DNA from: JAEZVV01 sp036652035
GTDB taxonomy: Bacteria > Pseudomonadota > Gammaproteobacteria > Burkholderiales > Burkholderiaceae_F
Length of the DNA: 64,000 nucleotides
NCBI GenBank assembly: GCA_036652035.1
Contig: JAVVWR010000005.1
Span: 7,344 to 71,343, forward strand
Direction: 5' to 3'
Below the pieces are notes generated by a model, which saw nothing but the letters and a program-made list of their open reading frames with translations, did not search any database and was not told where the DNA came from. A program made the translations under genes and the position numbers. Below are positions 1 through 8,094 of this stretch, piece by piece (position 1 is the first letter of the stretch; every line of letters starts with the position of its first letter).

Positions 1-454
1 TGAGCAGCTCGTTGCGGTGATCGATCATCGAGGCGATGGTGGTCGATTTGCCGCTGCCGGCCGAACCCACCACCAGAATCAGGCCACGCTTTTCCATGAT
101 GAGGTCTTTCATGACCTCGGGCAGCGCGAGCGAGTCGAGCTTGGGAACGTCGTACGGGATAAAGCGGATCACGGCCGAGATCGAGCCGCGCTGCTTGAAG
201 GCCGAGAGCCGGAAGCTGCCCACGCCCGCGACCGGCAGCGCCAGGTTGAGCTCGCCCGTGGTCTCGAGCGTCTTGAACTCGTCGGCGCTGATGCGTTCGG
301 CGAGCAATTGAGTGATGTCCGATGGTGCGAGCCGCTCCTGGCTGATCGGCACCGCCACGCCGTTGATCTTGATCGTGATGGGCGAGCCGACCGCCAGAAA
401 GAGGTCGGACACCTTCTTTTCGGCCATCAAGGAAAAAAGGCGATCAAGCGACAT
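1..454 (-). CDS. pilU: Twitching-motility ATPase PilU, 5' part only
   Basis: This is the N-terminal 151 residues of a PilT/PilU hexameric ATPase, cut by the window edge. Such ATPases sit at the inner-membrane base of the type IV pilus and drive retraction. The start MSLDRLFSLMAEKKVSDLFL matches the PilU N-terminal domain. A Walker A motif, GSAGSGKST, lies about 15 residues before the edge and is followed by TIASMIDHRN as in PilU. PilU rather than PilT is preferred because of the MAEKKVSDLFL opening and the Ala in the P-loop. The ATG at 454 is the only sensible start. A pilT gene would be expected nearby, outside the window. Confidence 0.85.
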   Translation of the reverse strand, partial: MSLDRLFSLMAEKKVSDLFLAVGSPITIKINGVAVPISQERLAPSDITQLLAERISADEFKTLETTGELNLALPVAGVGSFRLSAFKQRGSISAVIRFIPYDVPKLDSLALPEVMKDLIMEKRGLILVVGSAGSGKSTTIASMIDHRNELL

Positions 455-502
455 GGGGCAAGCTCCGGCAAAAGCGGGCCAGACCCGCAGCGCTGTTAGG
501 TT

Positions 503-534
503 AAAACAAGCCGGCGCGATAGGTATCACGCCGG
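503..534 (-). terminator. Probable terminator after dapD
   Basis: Read leftward from the dapD stop, a stem CCGGCG/CGCCGG (positions 529-534 and 511-516) with a 12-nt loop is followed by TTGTTTT (503-509 region). It lies 9 bases past the dapD stop codon and before pilU, so it probably ends the queF-dapC-dapD unit. The stem is short, hence moderate confidence. Confidence 0.55.
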
Positions 535-542
535 TTCGGTAT

Positions 543-1358
543 TCACGCGCGCAGCAGTTCGTTGATGCTGGTCTTGGCGCGAGTCTTGGCGTCGACGCGC
601 TTGACGATTACGGCGCAGTACAGGCTGTACTTGCCATCGGCCGAGGGCAGCGAGCCGCTCACCACGACCGAGCCCGCGGGGATGCGGCCGTAGCTGACTT
701 CGCCGCTGGCGCGGTCGTAGATCTTGGTGCTCTGGCCCAGGTAGACCCCCATGCTGATCACCGAGTTCTCCTCGACGATCACGCCTTCGACCACTTCCGA
801 GCGCGCACCGATGAAGCAGTTGTCCTCGATGATGGTCGGGTTGGCTTGCAGGGGCTCCAACACGCCGCCGATGCCCACGCCGCCCGAGAGGTGGACGTTC
901 TTGCCGATCTGCGCGCACGAACCGACGGTGGCCCAGGTGTCGACCATCGTGCCTTCGTCCACGTAGGCGCCGATGTTGACGTAGCTCGGCATCAGAATCA
1001 CGTTCTTGGCCAGGTAGGCGCCACGGCGGGCCACGGCGGGCGGAACCACGCGCACGCCGGTGGCGCGCATCTCGTCCTCGGACAGTTTTGAGAACTTGGT
1101 CGGCACCTTGTCGAAAAAGCCCAGCTCGCCGGCGCGCATCTCGACGTTGTCGTTCAGGCGGAACGACAGCAGCACCGCCTTTTTAAGCCACTGGTGGGTG
1201 GTCCAGGTGCCGTCGATCTTTTCGGCCACGCGCACGCGACCGGCGTTCAAGTCAGCGATTGCGTGATTCACCGCGTCGCGCACCTCGGCCGGGGCGGCGG
1301 CGGGAGAGAGTTGGGCGCGGTCTTCCCACGCGGCTTCGATCGTCTGTTGCAGGTTCAT
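543..1358 (-). CDS. dapD: Tetrahydrodipicolinate N-succinyltransferase
   Basis: DapD transfers succinyl from succinyl-CoA to tetrahydrodipicolinate in the succinylase branch of lysine and diaminopimelate synthesis in the cytoplasm. The 271-residue protein has the family's normal length. It has an alpha-helical N-terminal domain (about 1-95) followed by a left-handed beta helix of hexapeptide repeats (about 100-225; segments such as IGAYVDEGTMVDTWATVGS and CFIGARSEVVEG are diagnostic). It lies 14 bases downstream of dapC on the same strand, so the two enzymes that act in consecutive steps are very probably cotranscribed. No anomalies were seen. Confidence 0.97.
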   Translation of the reverse strand: MNLQQTIEAAWEDRAQLSPAAAPAEVRDAVNHAIADLNAGRVRVAEKIDGTWTTHQWLKKAVLLSFRLNDNVEMRAGELGFFDKVPTKFSKLSEDEMRATGVRVVPPAVARRGAYLAKNVILMPSYVNIGAYVDEGTMVDTWATVGSCAQIGKNVHLSGGVGIGGVLEPLQANPTIIEDNCFIGARSEVVEGVIVEENSVISMGVYLGQSTKIYDRASGEVSYGRIPAGSVVVSGSLPSADGKYSLYCAVIVKRVDAKTRAKTSINELLRA

Positions 1359-1372
1359 GTCGGTCTCAGAAA

Positions 1373-2557
1373 TCAGGGCTTGAAATTGGCAATGCGTTGG
1401 GCGGCCTCGGCGACTTCAGCCGGGCTCGCGACCAAGGCGATGCGGATGCGGTTGCGGCCGGGGTTGTGGCCATCGGCCTCCCGAGCAAGAAACGATCCGG
1501 GCAAAACCGTGACCGCGCATTCGGCGTAGAGCCGGCGAGCGTAGTCAGTGTCGGCGATCGGCGCCTTGGCCCAGAGGTAGAAGGCGGCATCGGGCATGGG
1601 CGCCTCGAGCGCGCTGGCGATCACGGGCTGCGCGGTGCGGAACTTCTCGGCGTAAAGGCGGCGGTTCTCGACCACGTGGGTTTCGTCGTTCCACGCCGCC
1701 AGGCTCGCCATCTGCACCGGCCCACCCATGGCGCAGCCGTGGTAGGTCCGAAACAGCAGGAACTGCTTAAGGATCTTGGCGTCGCCCGCGACAAAGCCCG
1801 AGCGCAGGCCGGGAACGTTGGAGCGCTTCGACAGGCTGGAAAAGACCACCAGCTTGTCGTAGTCGTCGCGGCCGAGCGCCTGCGCCGCTTCCAGAGCGCC
1901 CAGCGGCGGTTGGGTTTCGTCGAAATAAATCTCGGAATAGCACTCGTCGGCGGCGATGACAAAGCCGTGGCGATCAGCCAGTTCGAACAGCGCCTTCCAC
2001 TCGGGCAGGGTCATTACCCGTCCGGTGGGGTTGCCAGGCGAACACACGAACACCAGTTGGACCTGGTCGAGCGCGGTGGCCGAGAGCCGGCCGAAGTCCA
2101 TCGCGAAGCCGTTGGCCTCGGTGGTCGGCAGAAAGACCGGCTGGGCGCCAGCGAGCAGGGCCGCGCCTTCGTAGATTTGGTAGAAGGGATTGGGGCTCAC
2201 CACGCGTGCCGGGCGGCTGCGATCGACCACGGCCTGGGCGAAGGCAAAGAGCGCCTCGCGCGAGCCGGTGACCGGCAAGACCTGGGTGGCCGGATCGATT
2301 CGCTTCAAGCCGTAACGGCGAGCGAGCCAGCTGGCGATCGCCTCTCGCAGGCGCGGATCGCCCGCGGTGGCCGGGTAGTTGGAGAGGAGCGGCAGCGCCT
2401 CGACCAGGGCGGCCTTGATGAAAGCCGGGGTCTCGTGCTTGGGTTCGCCGATCGACAGATTGATCGGCTTTACGCCGGTCGGGAGTTCGATCCCTTCGAA
2501 CAGCTTGCGCAGCCGTTCGAAGGGGTAGGGCTGAAGACGCTGGAGCTCAGGGTTCAT
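1373..2557 (-). CDS. dapC: N-succinyl-diaminopimelate aminotransferase
   Basis: This is a class I/II PLP aminotransferase of 394 residues. It opens with MNPELQRLQPYPFERLRKLF, the typical betaproteobacterial DapC start, and the frame is open upstream without any homologous sequence. The PLP lysine is K244 in SLSKRSNVPGLRSGF. The PGNPTG motif and the C-terminal NRIRIAL arginine segment for substrate carboxylate binding are present. It makes N-succinyl-LL-2,6-diaminopimelate from the product of DapD, the gene just downstream. The queF stop lies 14 bases upstream, so queF-dapC-dapD looks like one transcript. Annotation as DapC rather than another aminotransferase rests on sequence type plus the dapD neighbour. 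Confidence 0.92.
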   Translation of the reverse strand: MNPELQRLQPYPFERLRKLFEGIELPTGVKPINLSIGEPKHETPAFIKAALVEALPLLSNYPATAGDPRLREAIASWLARRYGLKRIDPATQVLPVTGSREALFAFAQAVVDRSRPARVVSPNPFYQIYEGAALLAGAQPVFLPTTEANGFAMDFGRLSATALDQVQLVFVCSPGNPTGRVMTLPEWKALFELADRHGFVIAADECYSEIYFDETQPPLGALEAAQALGRDDYDKLVVFSSLSKRSNVPGLRSGFVAGDAKILKQFLLFRTYHGCAMGGPVQMASLAAWNDETHVVENRRLYAEKFRTAQPVIASALEAPMPDAAFYLWAKAPIADTDYARRLYAECAVTVLPGSFLAREADGHNPGRNRIRIALVASPAEVAEAAQRIANFKP

Positions 2558-2571
2558 GCGCGGTGATCGCC

Positions 2572-3018
2572 TTAGCCGCGCATGGGCTGGCCGGCCTCGA
2601 AGCTCGGCAGATCGATCGCGGGAGCCGGCTTCCAGCCGCGTTTGCGGTGCTCGGCGACAACATTGGTGTAAATCCCGCCGCGCACCCACCACTTGGCGGT
2701 GATGCGCAGAAAGCGCGGCGACAAGGCCTTGACCAGATCGTCGAGGATCAGGTTGGTGACGGCCTCGTGGAACGCGCCTTCGTTGCGGTAGGACCACATA
2801 TAGAGTTTGAGCGCCTTCAGCTCGACGTTCTTTTTGTCCGGAACGTAATCGAGTGTGATGGTGGCGAAGTCCGGCTGCCCGGTCATGGGGCACAGGCAGG
2901 TGAACTCGGGCACCTCGATGTGGACCAGGTAATCGCGCGCGGGAGCCGGATTAGGGAAGGTCTCGAGGGTCTTGCTGGGTGCGGTGGACTTGCCGGGCTT
3001 GCTGGTGCGCGTGGCCAT
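2572..3018 (-). CDS. queF: NADPH-dependent preQ0 reductase QueF (short type)
   Basis: QueF reduces the nitrile 7-cyano-7-deazaguanine (preQ0) to the amine preQ1 in queuosine tRNA modification. At 148 residues this is the single-domain form. The nucleophilic cysteine is C43 in LCPMTGQPDFATI, and the QueF motif appears as VELKALKLYMWSYRNEGAFHE with the invariant Glu and Lys-Leu-Tyr. The ATG start is followed by a basic, low-complexity stretch. It is divergent from smc with about 130 bases between them and heads the leftward queF-dapC-dapD group. No preQ1 riboswitch-like element was recognised upstream. Confidence 0.95.
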   Translation of the reverse strand: MATRTSKPGKSTAPSKTLETFPNPAPARDYLVHIEVPEFTCLCPMTGQPDFATITLDYVPDKKNVELKALKLYMWSYRNEGAFHEAVTNLILDDLVKALSPRFLRITAKWWVRGGIYTNVVAEHRKRGWKPAPAIDLPSFEAGQPMRG

Positions 3019-3043
3019 GGTTTTTCAGCGGCGACGCGCCGCG

Positions 3044-3071
3044 TGAGACAAAGAGAGGCGGTTATTATAGA
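3044..3071. promoter_or_regulatory. Candidate divergent promoter between queF and smc
   Basis: The 130-base gap between queF and smc contains a perfect leftward TATAAT (minus strand, 3064-3069) 46 bases before the queF start, but no good -35 hexamer at 16-18 bases. On the plus strand the same AT-rich patch gives TATAGA (3066-3071) with a weak TGAGAC-like -35 at 3044-3049. The AT-rich island stands out in GC-rich surroundings. Assignment to either gene is inference. Confidence 0.35.
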
Positions 3072-3148
3072 AGTGTCTCTAAACCCTCCGGCCGCTCGCA
3101 GCTTGGTGCTGCGTGGCAGACCGCCGGTGCTTCCCCAGAAAATCCCAA

Positions 3149-6100
3149 GTGCGCCTTCGGCAGATCAAGCTTGCAGGGTTTAAGTCTTTTGTCGATCCCA
3201 CCCAGATCGACGTGCCGGGCCGCCTCGTGGGCGTCGTCGGGCCCAATGGTTGCGGCAAGTCGAACGTGATCGATGCCGTGCGCTGGGTGTTGGGCGAGTC
3301 CAAGGCCAGCGAATTGCGTGGCGAATCGATGGCCGACGTGATCTTCAACGGCTCGATCCATCGCAAGCCGGCTGGCCGCGCCAGCGTCGAACTGGTGTTC
3401 GAAAACACCGACGGCCGCATCAGCGGCGCCTGGGGCCAGTACGCCGAAGTGTCGGTCAAGCGCGTTCTCACACGCGAGGGCGCGAGCAGCTACTACCTGA
3501 ACAACCAGCAGGTCCGCCGCCGCGACGTGCAGGACATCTTTCTTGGTACCGGCCTGGGGCCGCGCGCCTACGCCATCATCGGCCAGGGCATGATTTCCCG
3601 CATCGTCGAGGCGCGCCCCGAAGATCTGCGCATCTTTCTGGAAGAGGCCGCCGGGGTCTCCAAGTACAAGGAGCGCCGCCGCGAGACCGAGAACCGCCTG
3701 GGCGACACGCGCGACAACCTGACCCGCGTCGAAGACATCTTGCGCGAGCTCGAAGGGCAGACCGGAAAGCTCGGTCAGCAGGCCGAGGTCGCCACTCGCT
3801 ACCAGGATCTGGTGGCGCGGCACGATGGCCAGCAACATCTCTTGTGGTTCGCCCGCCGCCGCGACGCCGAGGTCGAAGGCGAGAAGATCGCCCGCGAGAT
3901 CGACGCGGGCAGTGTGGCGCTCGAAGCGCATATCGCCGAACTGCGGGCGGCCGAACGCCTGCTCGAAGAAATTCGCGCCGCCCACTTCGAAAGCTCGGAT
4001 GCGGTCCACGAGGCCCAGGGCAAGCTCTACCAGGTCAATGCCGAGATCGGCCGGCTGGAATCCGAGATCCGCATGATCGTCGACGGCCGCACGCGCCTGG
4101 CCGCTCAGCTCCAGACCTTGCGCGGCACGCGTGAGCGGCGCCTGACCGAACGTGGCGAGCTGCTCGAGCGGGCCGAGGGTCTGGCGGCTGCGATCGAAGA
4201 CGCGACCCTCCGCCTGGGCGAAGCGCAGGCGCGCGCGATCGATCACGAGGCCATGCTGCCCGAGTTCGAGCTGGCTTACTCCGACGCTCGCGACGCCATG
4301 ACCACCGCACGCTCGAGCGCGGTGGCGGCCGAAAATTCGATCGAATCGGTGGCGGCCGAGAGCCGCGCGCTCGAGCGTCAGATTGCGGGTCTGGTGCAGC
4401 GGCGCGAGCGCCTGGCGCAGGAAAAGAGCCAGATGGGCGCGCCCGACGAGGAGCGCCACGCCTTTCTGCAGGAAGAACTCGCCCGCTTTGAAGAAGACCA
4501 GGCGATCCACACCGAAGGCCAGATGGCCGCGGAAGAGGATGTCGCCCGCCTGACCGATGAGCGTCAGGCGGCGCTCGACGCTCGCACCCGCGAAGCCAAT
4601 ACGCTCACCCGGATCGAGGCGAGGCTGGCGGCGCTGCGTCAGCTGCAGGCCGATGTCGAAGCCAACGGCAAGCTCGCCCCCTGGCTCAAGGAGCAGGGAC
4701 TCGACGGCCTGCCGCGGTTGTTCAAGAAGCTGGCGGTCGAGTCAGGGTGGGAAACCGCGGTCGAAACCGTCTTGCGCGAGCGGATCGAAGCGCTGGAAGT
4801 CGGTCGCCTCGACATGGTGGCCGGTCTGGCGGGCAATGCGCCACCGGCCCGGGTCGCCTTTTACAGCCCGACCGGCGCGGTGCCGCGAGAGAACCCGGCG
4901 ATAGCCGGTTTCGCTTCACTCGCCAGCATGACCCGCGGCCACGATGCGGCGCTTGCCGCCGTGGTGGGCGATTGGCTGGCCCAGGTCTATGTCGCCAACG
5001 ACCTGCCAGCGGCGCTTGCCGCGCGCGACCAGTTGCCGCCAGGGGCGAGCTTCATTGTCCAGGCCGGTCACATGGTCAGCCGTCATGGGGTGCGCTTTCA
5101 TGCGCCCGACGACGAGAAGTCCGGGATGCTGGCGCGCCGTCAGGAGATCGAAAACCTCGATCGGGAGATCCGGGCTCAGCGACTGATCGTCGACGAGTGC
5201 ACCGGCGCGGCTGCGCGCGCCGAGAGCGCCCTGCGCCACGCGCAGGAATCGCTCGTCCAGCACCGCCGCGAACTGGACCGCACCCGCAGCCAGATGCATG
5301 GCGTGCAGCTTGAGGCGGTGCGGCTCTCCGAGCTGATCGAGCGCGTCAAACACCGCAGCGGTCAGATCGACGGCGAGCTCGCCGAGATCGCCGCTCACGA
5401 CGAAGAACTTCGTGCCAGCCGCGAAGAGGCCGAGGCACGCTTCCAGTCGCTCGACGAGGAGCTGGCCAGCGCGCAGCAGCGCGCCGAAGACGCGCAGATG
5501 GCTTACGAAGAGGCCGATGCCCGCTTGCGCGCCGCACGCGAGGAAAGCCGCAATCGGCAGACCGCGCGCCAGCAGATCGAGTTCAGCCTGGCGGGCAATC
5601 GCGATCGTGAGCGCGATGTCCGCCACGCCGCCGAGGTTGCCGCCAACGATGCCGCCCGGCTCGAGATCGACGTCGACGCCGCCGCCGAGGAATTGGCGCG
5701 GCTCGACGATTCGGCCGCCCGCGCCGGTCTGGACGATTTGCTCGCCAACCGCGCCAATGCCGAAGACGGCTTGCGCGAGACGCGGACCCGGATGGACGAG
5801 CTGGCGCATTCGCTGCGAACGACCGATGAAAAGCGGCTCGTTCTCGAGCGCGAGCAGCAGCCGCGGCGCGACCGCATCACCGAGCTGCAATTGAAGCAGC
5901 AGGCGGCGCGCCTGACGGTCGAGCAGTTTGCCCAGCAGTTGCTCGAGGCCGGCGCCGACGAAGTGCCGTTGGCGGCGCGCTACGAGGCCGAGTCGCCGCG
6001 CGCGGCCAGCCTGCAGGGCGAGATCACGCGACTGGCCAACGAGATCGCCGCGCTGGGCGCGGTCAACCTCGCCGCGCTGGATGAGCTTAAGAGCGCGATG

Positions 6101-6673
6101 GAGCGCAAGACCTACCTCGAATCGCAGTCGAACGACCTCAAGGCCGCGATCGAGACCCTGGAAGACGCGATTCGCAAAATCGATCGCGAGACTCGCGAAC
6201 TGCTGCAGAACACCTTTAACCAGGTCAATACGCAGTTTGGCGCGATGTTTCCCAAGCTGTTCGGCGGTGGCGAGGCGCGCCTGATCATGACCGGCGACGA
6301 GATTCTCGACGCCGGCGTTCAGGTGATGGCGCAGCCCCCGGGCAAGCGCAACAGCACCATCCACCTACTCTCGGGCGGCGAGAAAGCGCTGACCGCGACC
6401 GCGCTGGTGTTTGCGATGTTCAAGCTCAACCCGGCGCCGTTCTGCCTGCTCGACGAGGTTGACGCACCGCTCGACGACGCCAACACCGAACGTTTCTCCA
6501 GGCTGGTGGCCTCGATGGCGGATTCGACCCAGTTCCTCTTCATCACCCACAATAAAATTGCGATGGAAATTGCCGAGCAACTGGTGGGGGTGACGATGCA
6601 GGAGCAGGGCGTGTCGCGGATCGTGGCGGTGGACATCGCCGCGGCGACCCGGCTGGTGGCCGAAGCTGCCTGA
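3149..6673 (+). CDS. smc: Chromosome segregation protein SMC
   Basis: SMC forms the bacterial condensin that compacts and segregates the chromosome. With the GTG start at 3149 the protein has 1174 residues, the normal length, and begins VRLRQIKLAGFKSF as in other betaproteobacterial SMCs. An in-frame GTG at 3113 would add 12 unrelated residues. Walker A is GPNGCGKS at residues 31-38. Two long charged coiled-coil arms flank a hinge at roughly 505-650. The C-terminal head has LSGGEKALTATALVF and the Walker B/D-loop CLLDEVDAPLDDAN. ScpA/ScpB partners are not in the window. It is followed by zipA and ligA, a conserved betaproteobacterial order. Confidence 0.97.
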   Translation: MRLRQIKLAGFKSFVDPTQIDVPGRLVGVVGPNGCGKSNVIDAVRWVLGESKASELRGESMADVIFNGSIHRKPAGRASVELVFENTDGRISGAWGQYAEVSVKRVLTREGASSYYLNNQQVRRRDVQDIFLGTGLGPRAYAIIGQGMISRIVEARPEDLRIFLEEAAGVSKYKERRRETENRLGDTRDNLTRVEDILRELEGQTGKLGQQAEVATRYQDLVARHDGQQHLLWFARRRDAEVEGEKIAREIDAGSVALEAHIAELRAAERLLEEIRAAHFESSDAVHEAQGKLYQVNAEIGRLESEIRMIVDGRTRLAAQLQTLRGTRERRLTERGELLERAEGLAAAIEDATLRLGEAQARAIDHEAMLPEFELAYSDARDAMTTARSSAVAAENSIESVAAESRALERQIAGLVQRRERLAQEKSQMGAPDEERHAFLQEELARFEEDQAIHTEGQMAAEEDVARLTDERQAALDARTREANTLTRIEARLAALRQLQADVEANGKLAPWLKEQGLDGLPRLFKKLAVESGWETAVETVLRERIEALEVGRLDMVAGLAGNAPPARVAFYSPTGAVPRENPAIAGFASLASMTRGHDAALAAVVGDWLAQVYVANDLPAALAARDQLPPGASFIVQAGHMVSRHGVRFHAPDDEKSGMLARRQEIENLDREIRAQRLIVDECTGAAARAESALRHAQESLVQHRRELDRTRSQMHGVQLEAVRLSELIERVKHRSGQIDGELAEIAAHDEELRASREEAEARFQSLDEELASAQQRAEDAQMAYEEADARLRAAREESRNRQTARQQIEFSLAGNRDRERDVRHAAEVAANDAARLEIDVDAAAEELARLDDSAARAGLDDLLANRANAEDGLRETRTRMDELAHSLRTTDEKRLVLEREQQPRRDRITELQLKQQAARLTVEQFAQQLLEAGADEVPLAARYEAESPRAASLQGEITRLANEIAALGAVNLAALDELKSAMERKTYLESQSNDLKAAIETLEDAIRKIDRETRELLQNTFNQVNTQFGAMFPKLFGGGEARLIMTGDEILDAGVQVMAQPPGKRNSTIHLLSGGEKALTATALVFAMFKLNPAPFCLLDEVDAPLDDANTERFSRLVASMADSTQFLFITHNKIAMEIAEQLVGVTMQEQGVSRIVAVDIAAATRLVAEAA

Positions 6674-6726
6674 TGGCGGTCGAATCGAATGACTTGTTGT
6701 CGAACAGACGCTGACGGACCCAACTC

Positions 6727-7848
6727 ATGAGCCAACTCCAGATTGCGCTTACTGGCCTTGCCCTGGCGGTGCTGGTCGGGATCTTTGCCTGGGGCAAGTG
6801 GGACGAGCGCCGCGCTCGTGCCCGAATGCAGGACTTGCACTCGGGGGTTGGCGACCCCTTGATGGGGGAGAGTGCGGCGAGCCCGGCTGCGCCGGCCACA
6901 CCCGAAGGCCGGCCGCGCTCCGATGCGCGGGTCGAGCCAAGTTTTGGCGGCGCCGCGCCGGTCTCCGAACCCGATTCCGCGCCGGCCTTGACGCCGGAGT
7001 CCGAGCCGCTCGCGAACGATGTGCTCGCCAGCGCACCGGTGCAGGCCGGCGGCTGGCTCGAAGATCCCTTGCTCGATTTCGCTTTCGAGCTGCGCTGCTC
7101 GCACCCGATCGATGGCGTTGCCGCACTGGCCGCCGCGGCCCAGCTCGCCCGCCTGCAGTTGCCGCTGCCGGCGCACCTGGCGGTGTGGGACGCCCGTGTC
7201 CAGCAGTGGAGCGCTCCCGATCGCTTCGGGTTTTATTCCGAGATGCTGGTCGCGCTGCAGATGGCCGATCGCCGTGGTGCCTTGACCGAGATCGACGCCT
7301 CGCGTTTCCTGGCCGCGGTCCAGCAGATCGCGCTCGAACTCGAGGCCGATTTCGATCCGCCCGACGTGCCGCGTCTGCTGGAGCAGGCCGCCGCGCTCGA
7401 CGCGACCGTGGCCAAGTTCGACGTCCAGCTCTCTCTCACGCTCAAGTCGGCGGGTGCACCGTTCGCGTTCGACGCGATCAGATCCACCGCTCAAGCGGTC
7501 GGTTTCGTGGTTGCGGGCGAGGGTCGCTGGGAAAAGGGCGATGCCGAGCGCCGCCCCTTGCTGCTGGCCGCAGATGCGCCCCTGGCCGAATCGGTGCGGA
7601 TCACGCTCGACGTGCCGGTCGCGCCGCTCGCCTCGCAGCCGCTTGAAGCCTTGTTCGCCACGGCCAATGATTTGGCGGCCCGGCTGGGGGCCTTGATCGT
7701 TGACGACGTGGGCCGCCCGATCGCCAGCGGCGCCGCGGTGGCGATCAACCAGCAGCTCGCGCTGCTTTATCAGCAGATGCACGACGCCGGGATCGAGCCC
7801 GGCGGTGAGCGCGCCCGCCGCCTTTATACGGCGGGCGAAGCGCGCTGA
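6727..7848 (+). CDS. zipA: Cell division protein ZipA-like
   Basis: This is a 373-residue membrane-anchored protein in the canonical ZipA place between smc and ligA. One N-terminal transmembrane helix (about 5-23, LQIALTGLALAVLVGIFAWG) is followed by a Pro/Ala/Glu-rich linker (about 40-120) and a C-terminal globular region. The last part (about 235-365: KFDVQLSLTLKSAGAPFAFDAI and on) resembles the FtsZ-binding ZipA C-terminal domain. In gammaproteobacteria ZipA tethers FtsZ to the inner membrane; betaproteobacterial versions are divergent. The family call therefore rests mainly on topology, weak C-terminal similarity and position. Confidence 0.78.
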   Translation: MSQLQIALTGLALAVLVGIFAWGKWDERRARARMQDLHSGVGDPLMGESAASPAAPATPEGRPRSDARVEPSFGGAAPVSEPDSAPALTPESEPLANDVLASAPVQAGGWLEDPLLDFAFELRCSHPIDGVAALAAAAQLARLQLPLPAHLAVWDARVQQWSAPDRFGFYSEMLVALQMADRRGALTEIDASRFLAAVQQIALELEADFDPPDVPRLLEQAAALDATVAKFDVQLSLTLKSAGAPFAFDAIRSTAQAVGFVVAGEGRWEKGDAERRPLLLAADAPLAESVRITLDVPVAPLASQPLEALFATANDLAARLGALIVDDVGRPIASGAAVAINQQLALLYQQMHDAGIEPGGERARRLYTAGEAR

Positions 7849-7944
7849 TCGCCTTGTCCGTGCCGAGCCGGCGGCCGGCTTCGCAGGGTGCTTGCGCAGC
7901 GGCACACTGCGACTCCCGGTTTTCTTCGCGATGGGGGAGATGGC

Positions 7945-8094
7945 ATGGAGCGAGCCCCGGTCCGATTTTTCTTGCGCGCTGTGCGCCACGCCGGTGCCGC
8001 CGCGCTGGCCGCCTTGGCGTTCTCGAGCGCTGTGGCTCAAGCGCCCCTTGTGACCGCGCCGCCGCGCGCCGCTGCTTCCAACCGCTTTCAAGCC
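7945..8094 (+). other. In-frame signal-peptide-like extension upstream of LigA
   Basis: The ligA reading frame is open upstream. From ATG 7945, preceded by a good GGGGGAGA ribosome site at 7933-7940, it encodes 50 residues that look like a Sec signal peptide: basic MERAPVRFFLRAVRH, a hydrophobic AGAAALAALAFSSA core and an AVAQA cleavage-like end. It then reads without a stop into the usual LigA start at 8095, which has no clear ribosome site. Either translation starts here, giving a 729-residue LigA with an odd leader, or this is a decayed neighbour gene fused in frame. Confidence 0.45.

Noticed and set aside
1259..2566. Long open frames antisense to dapC, and many similar ones opposite smc, bamA, ppsA, guaB and others
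   Set aside because: High GC gives long spurious frames. Their translations are Arg/His/Gly-rich and resemble no family, and they sit opposite well-supported genes.
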